Shown here piece after piece: positions 59,649-64,000 of a stretch of DNA of 64,000 nucleotides. A program made the translations under genes and the position numbers. Location of the stretch: NCBI GenBank assembly GCA_963576725.1, contig OY755252.1:46842140-46906139 (forward strand). The letters are read 5' to 3'. Within the stretch, counting starts at the first letter, position 1, and every line of letters begins with the position of its first letter. The stretch comes from Azorinus chamasolen (taxonomy: Eukaryota > Mollusca > Bivalvia > Cardiida > Solecurtidae). The notes under the pieces were generated by a model. The model saw nothing but the letters and a program-made list of their open reading frames with translations, had not been told where the DNA came from and did no database searches.

Positions 59649-59867
59649 TTAACCCATTCCCTCATATTGACGACTTTGTATAAGTCACTTTGTGAAACCA
59701 TTGTGATAAATAGAGCATTTGCTCCTATAGGAGCAAATGCTCTATTTATCACAATGGTTTCAAACTACGAAATTCTAAAATGTTCCTTTTCTCTAGTTAA
59801 TGCTCATTTTCGGTATATTTATTCAAAGAGGTTGTATCTAAAAATAGCCTATGAGGTAATGGGTTAA
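59649..59867. repeat. M1 MITE, best-preserved copy
   Basis: 219 bp between TTAA at both ends. Inverted ends TTAACCCATTxCCTCATA. The central hairpin of about 60 bp is CCATTGTGATAAATAGAGCA ... GCTCCTATAGGAGC ... its inverse, perfect throughout. Confidence 0.9.
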
Positions 59868-59979
59868 TCTACCACCTGTACCACTAATAAACTATAATAA
59901 GAGGGACACCGGTCCGTGAGAATCGTAATTCTTAGCCAAACTCTGCATTGTCGCAACGGAATCACAATGTGACGGCTTG

Positions 59980-60260
59980 TGTATGATCTGGTGATGGCAT
60001 TGAGTATTATTATGTGAAGGCTCATGCATTACTTGAACACCAAATATTTTTCATATGAATGCTTGACTAGTATCATGTGAAGACTCGTAGTTGGGTATTT
60101 TCATGAAATGAGGGCCTCACTATTGTCATGTGAATGCTCGTACTTGAGTATTTTCCTGAAATGAAGGCTTGGCTATTACCATGTGAAGGCTTGTACTTGT
60201 GTATTTTTATGAAATGAAGGTTTGACTATTGCCATGTGAAGGTTCGCGTATCATGAAAGT
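59980..60260 (+). repeat. Degenerate minisatellite in intron 3, about 58 bp unit
   Basis: Four or five units with CATGTGAAGGCTCGTACTTG, AGTATTTTCATGAAATGA and AGGCTTGACTATTG. Confidence 0.75.
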
Positions 60261-60469
60261 ACTGAAGTATTTTCAATGTGTTCCCTGCACAGGAAACTGT
60301 CCCCATCTGTAATTAGCTGGACATCACTGAAGTAACCTCTGTACACCATCAGTAGGCATGTGTACGTCTTTGCTTGCAATCAGAGTAGACCCAGATCAGA
60401 TACAGGAGCCGTCTGATCAGGGTCCACTATGTTGGTTTATGAAGTATTATAGGTATAAGCCTCAATGAC

Positions 60470-60555
60470 TTAATGCGGCGGGGCATTAAGTTTTACCCTT
60501 GTCCGTCCCGTACGTCCCCGTACGTCCGTACGTCCGTCCTCAAAATCTTTCGTCA
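60470..60555 (+). repeat. Short GTCCGTACGTCC simple repeat
   Basis: CCGTACGTCCCCGTACGTCC followed by GTACGTCCGTCCTC, similar to the GTCCGTC start of the 9,290 repeat. TTTAAGTTTTACCC-like flank; class unknown. Confidence 0.5.
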
Positions 60556-60714
60556 AATATTTTTTGGCTTGTGTAAGCTGGAATGATTTGATATTTGGTC
60601 TGAAGCATAATCATAGTGAGTTGTACCGTATCTCCTCTTTTCAGGTCTGTAGTTCATCTACTTCCTGTTTGCCAGCGGGGGCATCCGTGTCCCATAGACA
60701 CACTTTTTTTTATT

Positions 60715-60909
60715 ATTACATCATTCGGTACAATAAGGAAATTAGATAAATAAATGCAAATTTCAAAGGAATAAAGCACATATATAGAAAAAGAGGTTGA
60801 GAAAAAAGTGAAGTACCTGATCAGGTGCCGATTTGAAAAGGCGGCGTCTTATCTGGGACTGCACTATTTGTTATGGTGCATTTATGCGACATCGGCGGTG
60901 AAAGGGTTA
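60715..60909. repeat. M5 hairpin MITE, copy 2
   Basis: AATAAATGCAAATTTCAAAG, AATAAAGCACATATATAGAA and AAAAGGCGGCGTCTTATCTG match copy 1. The hairpin is partly degraded (CTGATCAGGTGCCGATTTG). The right end is GGTGAAAGGGTTAA. Confidence 0.75.
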
Positions 60910-61069
60910 AAGCAAAACGCAAGTCATACATAATGCTGATATGTACGCTTTCTGCATTATCTTTGTTCTGCAGTTGGCCAAAACCTGTGTTAAATTAGAA
61001 ATTCAGTTAACAAAAACACAGGGCAAAATATAGAAAATTTATGCATAACGTTTGCCCTGCATTAAACTA

Positions 61070-61275
61070 CAGGAAAACCTCTTTATAACAGTCACTAAAT
61101 TAACTAACTAATTAACTAATTAAAACAATTAGTTAGTATTTAGGGCAGGTGAAAATAAAACAGAACGCTCCTATAGGAGCGTTCAGTTTTACTTTCACAT
61201 TGCTTTAAACAGCCACCTGCCTTTAACACAAAATACTTGATGTAATTTAGTGGCCGTTATAGAGAGGTTTTACTG
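61070..61275. repeat. P1 pogo-like MITE, copy 2
   Basis: TA-flanked, ends CAGGAAAACCTCTTTATAAC and, inverted, CAGTAAAACCTCTCTATAAC. The centre hairpin is GAACGCTCCTATAGGAGCGTTC-like within AAAATAAAACAG / CAGTTTTACTTT. Confidence 0.85.
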
Positions 61276-61610
61276 TACCACCTTTTTAAATCTGATCCAG
61301 AGTTGGACTTATTTTGGAGTGATCGTATTAGCGTAACTTTGTTTTGCTGCCATGGGATGTCTTGCACGTGTAATTTTCTTTATGATTAAATAGAATAACC
61401 TAATGCAATTTTGTTGGGTTTTCATGTGAAACGAAAACGAAATAATAAATATAATATTATATGAAAATGAAAAAATATGGGCTTTTGCATAAGGCTACCA
61501 TCTGCCTTGGAGATTAAAACTTTAGACAGTTCTGTTATGGTCGCTGCATGCAAATCAGCGCTCCAGATAAGTTGCTGATGTATATTATAGTTATGTGTAT
61601 ATCGTTCTAG

Positions 61611-61733
61611 ACTGCCCTATGTCAAGCTTTTTGGAGGTGTAAGTGCTATTACAAGAGAACACTTCGTGAAAATTAATGGATTTTCGAACCGATACTTCGG
61701 TTGGGGTGGAGAAGATGACGACATGTACAAACG
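61611..61733 (+). CDS. B4GALT: Beta-1,4-galactosyltransferase, exon 4
   Basis: Completes Lys267 and codes for residues 268-307 plus two bases: [18 protein letters not shown], then [12 protein letters not shown] (296-307). GWGGEDDD is the diagnostic acceptor/catalytic loop of beta-4-galactosyltransferases; the preceding Trp of the vertebrate form is Phe here. Splicing AA|A gives GYKLPYV, matching the family. The acceptor TCGTTCTAG ends at 61,610 and the donor is CG|GTAAGG. Confidence 0.93.
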
Positions 61734-62169
61734 GTAAGGCTTAACTTTCAAATAGACTATTCCAAAATTCAAATGGATCAAGCTTAGTGTGAATACACAG
61801 GGATTTTAAGACATACAGTGATCTCATTATTGAAGAGAAATGAAAGGAATTCAATATGTTTTCTACCAACAAACGTTTGCTACGCAGGTGTAAGGTTAAA
61901 CCGTCCTGTTTCTGAAGTTCACGAGTTATGTATTGACTCTATTGTTTCAAATGAAGCAAATATATCCAACCATTCTTTTAACTTTTAAACTGTAGACAGA
62001 ATTCTGATTTGTAATGTTCAGCATAAGCACATTTTCTACTAACTGATTTGATGTATCTTCATTGAGTCAAGTCTTCTTTTCTAGCTCGTCACATAGGTTT
62101 ATCACTATGCACTCTTTCATTATTAATTGGGCAAATATGTATATAAACATATACAGGATAAATGCATTT

Positions 62170-62281
62170 TCCATGACAAACAATGCAAACCCAGTAGATG
62201 AGCTCCTATAGGAGCTCTGTCATATGCGTTTATACTGTTTGTAAATGCAACTATAGTTGTGACTGGTGGGCTATGGGTTAA
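62170..62281. repeat. Partial hairpin MITE
   Basis: GATGAGCTCCTATAGGAGCT with flanking CAAACCCAGTA / GTTTATACTGTTTG and a right end GGGCTATGGGTTAA. The left terminus was not found. Confidence 0.55.
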
Positions 62282-62288
62282 CTTGAAT

Positions 62289-62345
62289 ACTTAAAGGCCC
62301 AGCTCCACTATGCTTTACAACCCCTTAAGACCTGTTTACGATTGC
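62289..62345 (+). repeat. Fragment of the 27.5 kb foldback family
   Basis: AGGCCCAGCTCCACTATGC then TTTACAACCCCTTAAGACCT and GTTTACGATT match 28,375-28,425, so the foldback family is dispersed. Confidence 0.65.
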
Positions 62346-63295
62346 TACTGGTACTGATGTTGATAGAGTAATGATGCTGATGAAAGAACTGGTACTGATA
62401 GAAGTACTGATACTGATCTATTGACACAGCTCATGGTACTGGTATAGTACTGACACTGCCACTGGTACTGATACTGGTGGTGGTAGTGATGTTAGTATTG
62501 ATACTGCTATTGGTACTCATACTAGTAAAGTACTGATACTGTTACAAGTACTGATATTGGTATAGTACTGATACTGCTACGAGTACTGATGCTGGCATAG
62601 TACTGACACTGCTAATAGTACTGATACTGATGCTGGTACTGATGTTTGTATTGATACTGCTACTGATACTAGTATAGTACTGACAATGTTACAAATAAAT
62701 AAATTGGCAGTTGGTACTGGCACTGATACCAGTGTAGTACTGATACATTGATATTGGTATAGCACTGCTACTGCTACTAGTATTGATGCTGCTATGGTAC
62801 TGACACTGGTGTAAATACTGCTACTGGTATTGATACTGGTGCTGGTTTTGATGTAAATAATGATACTGCTACTGGTATTTATACTGGTGCTGGTTTTGAT
62901 GTAAATAATGATACTGCTACTGGTATTTATACTGGTGCTGATTTTGATATAAATAATGATACTGCTACTGGTATTGATACTGGTGCTGGTTTTGATGTAA
63001 ATAATGATACTGCTACTAGTATTGATACTGGTGCTGGTACTGATGTAAATAATGATACTGCTACTGGTATCGATACTGGTGCTGGTACTGATGTAAATAA
63101 TGATACTGCTACTGGTATTTATACTGGTGCTGGTTTTGATGTTAGTATTGGTGCTACTACTGTTAAGATACTGGTATATTGCTGATACTTCTACTGGTAC
63201 GGATACTCTTATAGTACTGTCACTGGTGTTAATGCTGGTACTGCTACTGATACTGAACCAGTTCTGATATTGCTACTGATAGTGATACTTGTATC
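62345..63295 (+). repeat. Minisatellite in intron 4 (GATACTGCTACTGGTA; 48 bp unit)
   Basis: The left part is an irregular ACTGATACTGGTACT array. From about 62,800 to 63,150 it becomes a regular 48 bp unit (GATGTAAATAATGATACTGC then TACTGGTATTxATACTGGTG), starts at 62,850, 62,898 and 62,946 and onward. It ends about 20 bp before the exon 5 acceptor. Coding frames across it are repeat artefacts. Confidence 0.9.
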
Positions 63296-63313
63296 CATCA
63301 ATGTTTGTTTCAG

Positions 63314-63409
63314 AATAGTGAACAGTAAACTAAATGTAACGAGATATTCATCTCAAATAGCCAGATACAAAATGCTGAAACATAAAAAGGACAAAGCCAA
63401 TCCGAAAAG
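63314..63409 (+). CDS. B4GALT: Beta-1,4-galactosyltransferase, exon 5 (gene continues)
   Basis: Completes Arg308 and codes for residues 309-339 plus two bases: IVNSKLNVTRYSSQIARYKM, LKHKKDKANPK. This is the family segment after the GEDDD loop. The acceptor TTTGTTTCAG ends at 63,313 and the donor is AAAAG|GTGAGC in phase 2. The family normally continues for roughly 30-60 more residues (an FxxL and LNxLxY region), which I cannot find before 64,000, so the gene is cut by the window edge. Confidence 0.9.
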
Positions 63410-64000
63410 GTGAGCTTGAACTTATTTGGATCGACACCGATAATGATAACAGGTAGCCGTATCAAAACTTGTTTGTAATAGGTTCATGTGGAAACTTATA
63501 TTTTATCCTACTCGTCATAAAGAACGAGAAAAAACACATTTAAGCTTTTCTGTCAACGTGAGCTATTAGGATTGCCCCGTGTCCTTTTTCTTTATACGTC
63601 AAAACTTTCTTCAAGCGGCATATCCTCATGAAGCACTGACTTGGTTTTTGGCCTGGGTTGGCTTGCCAAGCCAAAGACCATAGTAGTCATGCCACATTTT
63701 CAACCCCTTCCCAAACATTTCCGAAGAAAACCGTGGAAAAGTGCGATTTACCGCTTGCACAAAATGCCAATACGCTTAAGCAAATAGATCGGTGAAGTTC
63801 CAATTTGTTTGGGCTTCAACATTTAAAGTTTGTTAACATTTACTAATAACGATTGGTAAAAATGCGATTTTAAGAGTGAAAAAACAATGAGTGGGAGTTT
63901 GGCATATAAATGTATTGTTTCATGCCTACAGATTTCTACGCACAGCATAGTGCACAAATATAATGCGACATTGTACGGAAATGTCCGATTACTTACGGAA
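63410..64000 (+). other. Start of B4GALT intron 5; no exon recognised
   Basis: AT-rich, no family-like coding sequence. CCTTGGCAAGCC-type inverted text at 63,645-63,675 forms a short hairpin (GGTTGGCTTGCC / AAGCCAAAGACC). Confidence 0.5.

Noticed and set aside
63940..64000. Possible last B4GALT exon after the CATGCCTACAG acceptor-like site
   Set aside because: It would join in phase but reads only FLRTA before a stop and lacks the family C-terminal pattern.

Overview
The window is AT-rich animal nuclear DNA, not bacterial or viral: genes are split by GT-AG introns, intergenic space is large, and most of the sequence is transposon-derived. The mixture of TTAA-flanked MITEs, a DIRS-type retroelement fragment, a Crypton/KIAA1958-type tyrosine recombinase, tRNA-derived repeats and satellite-bearing foldback elements suggests a mollusc, most likely a bivalve. 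That assignment is inference; no species can be named from the sequence alone.

Layout. 1-10.9 kb: no intact gene; a decayed Tigger/pogo transposase (minus strand, about 1.47-3.65 kb) interrupted by two tRNA-like repeats, then microsatellites and tandem repeats. 10,908-18,333: a 7.4 kb near-perfect palindrome whose arms each carry the same two-exon tyrosine recombinase gene, arranged divergently; each end is itself a 162 bp hairpin. It sits inside the 3' tail of a non-LTR retrotransposon (LINE) whose broken reverse transcriptase lies at 18.9-21.9 kb (minus). 22-30 kb: dispersed repeats, simple repeats and a 1.7 kb non-coding foldback element (27,520-29,257). 30,540-32,961 (plus): a two-exon carbohydrate sulfotransferase gene. 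34,673-49,463: a 14.8 kb composite foldback element with TG...CA termini and a 6 bp target duplication; its 6.2 kb arms are built from two satellite families and its centre holds a DIRS gag/RT fragment. 52,052-63,409 (plus): five exons of a beta-1,4-galactosyltransferase whose 3' end lies beyond the window; its introns are full of MITEs and minisatellites.

How the genes relate. The two host genes both encode type II Golgi enzymes of glycan synthesis (galactosyl transfer and sulfation), on the same strand about 19 kb apart, separated by the composite foldback. All other coding material belongs to mobile elements. The strongest candidates for an undescribed system are the palindromic recombinase element and the 14.8 kb satellite-armed foldback, for which a related unoccupied target copy is visible at about 49,965-50,110.
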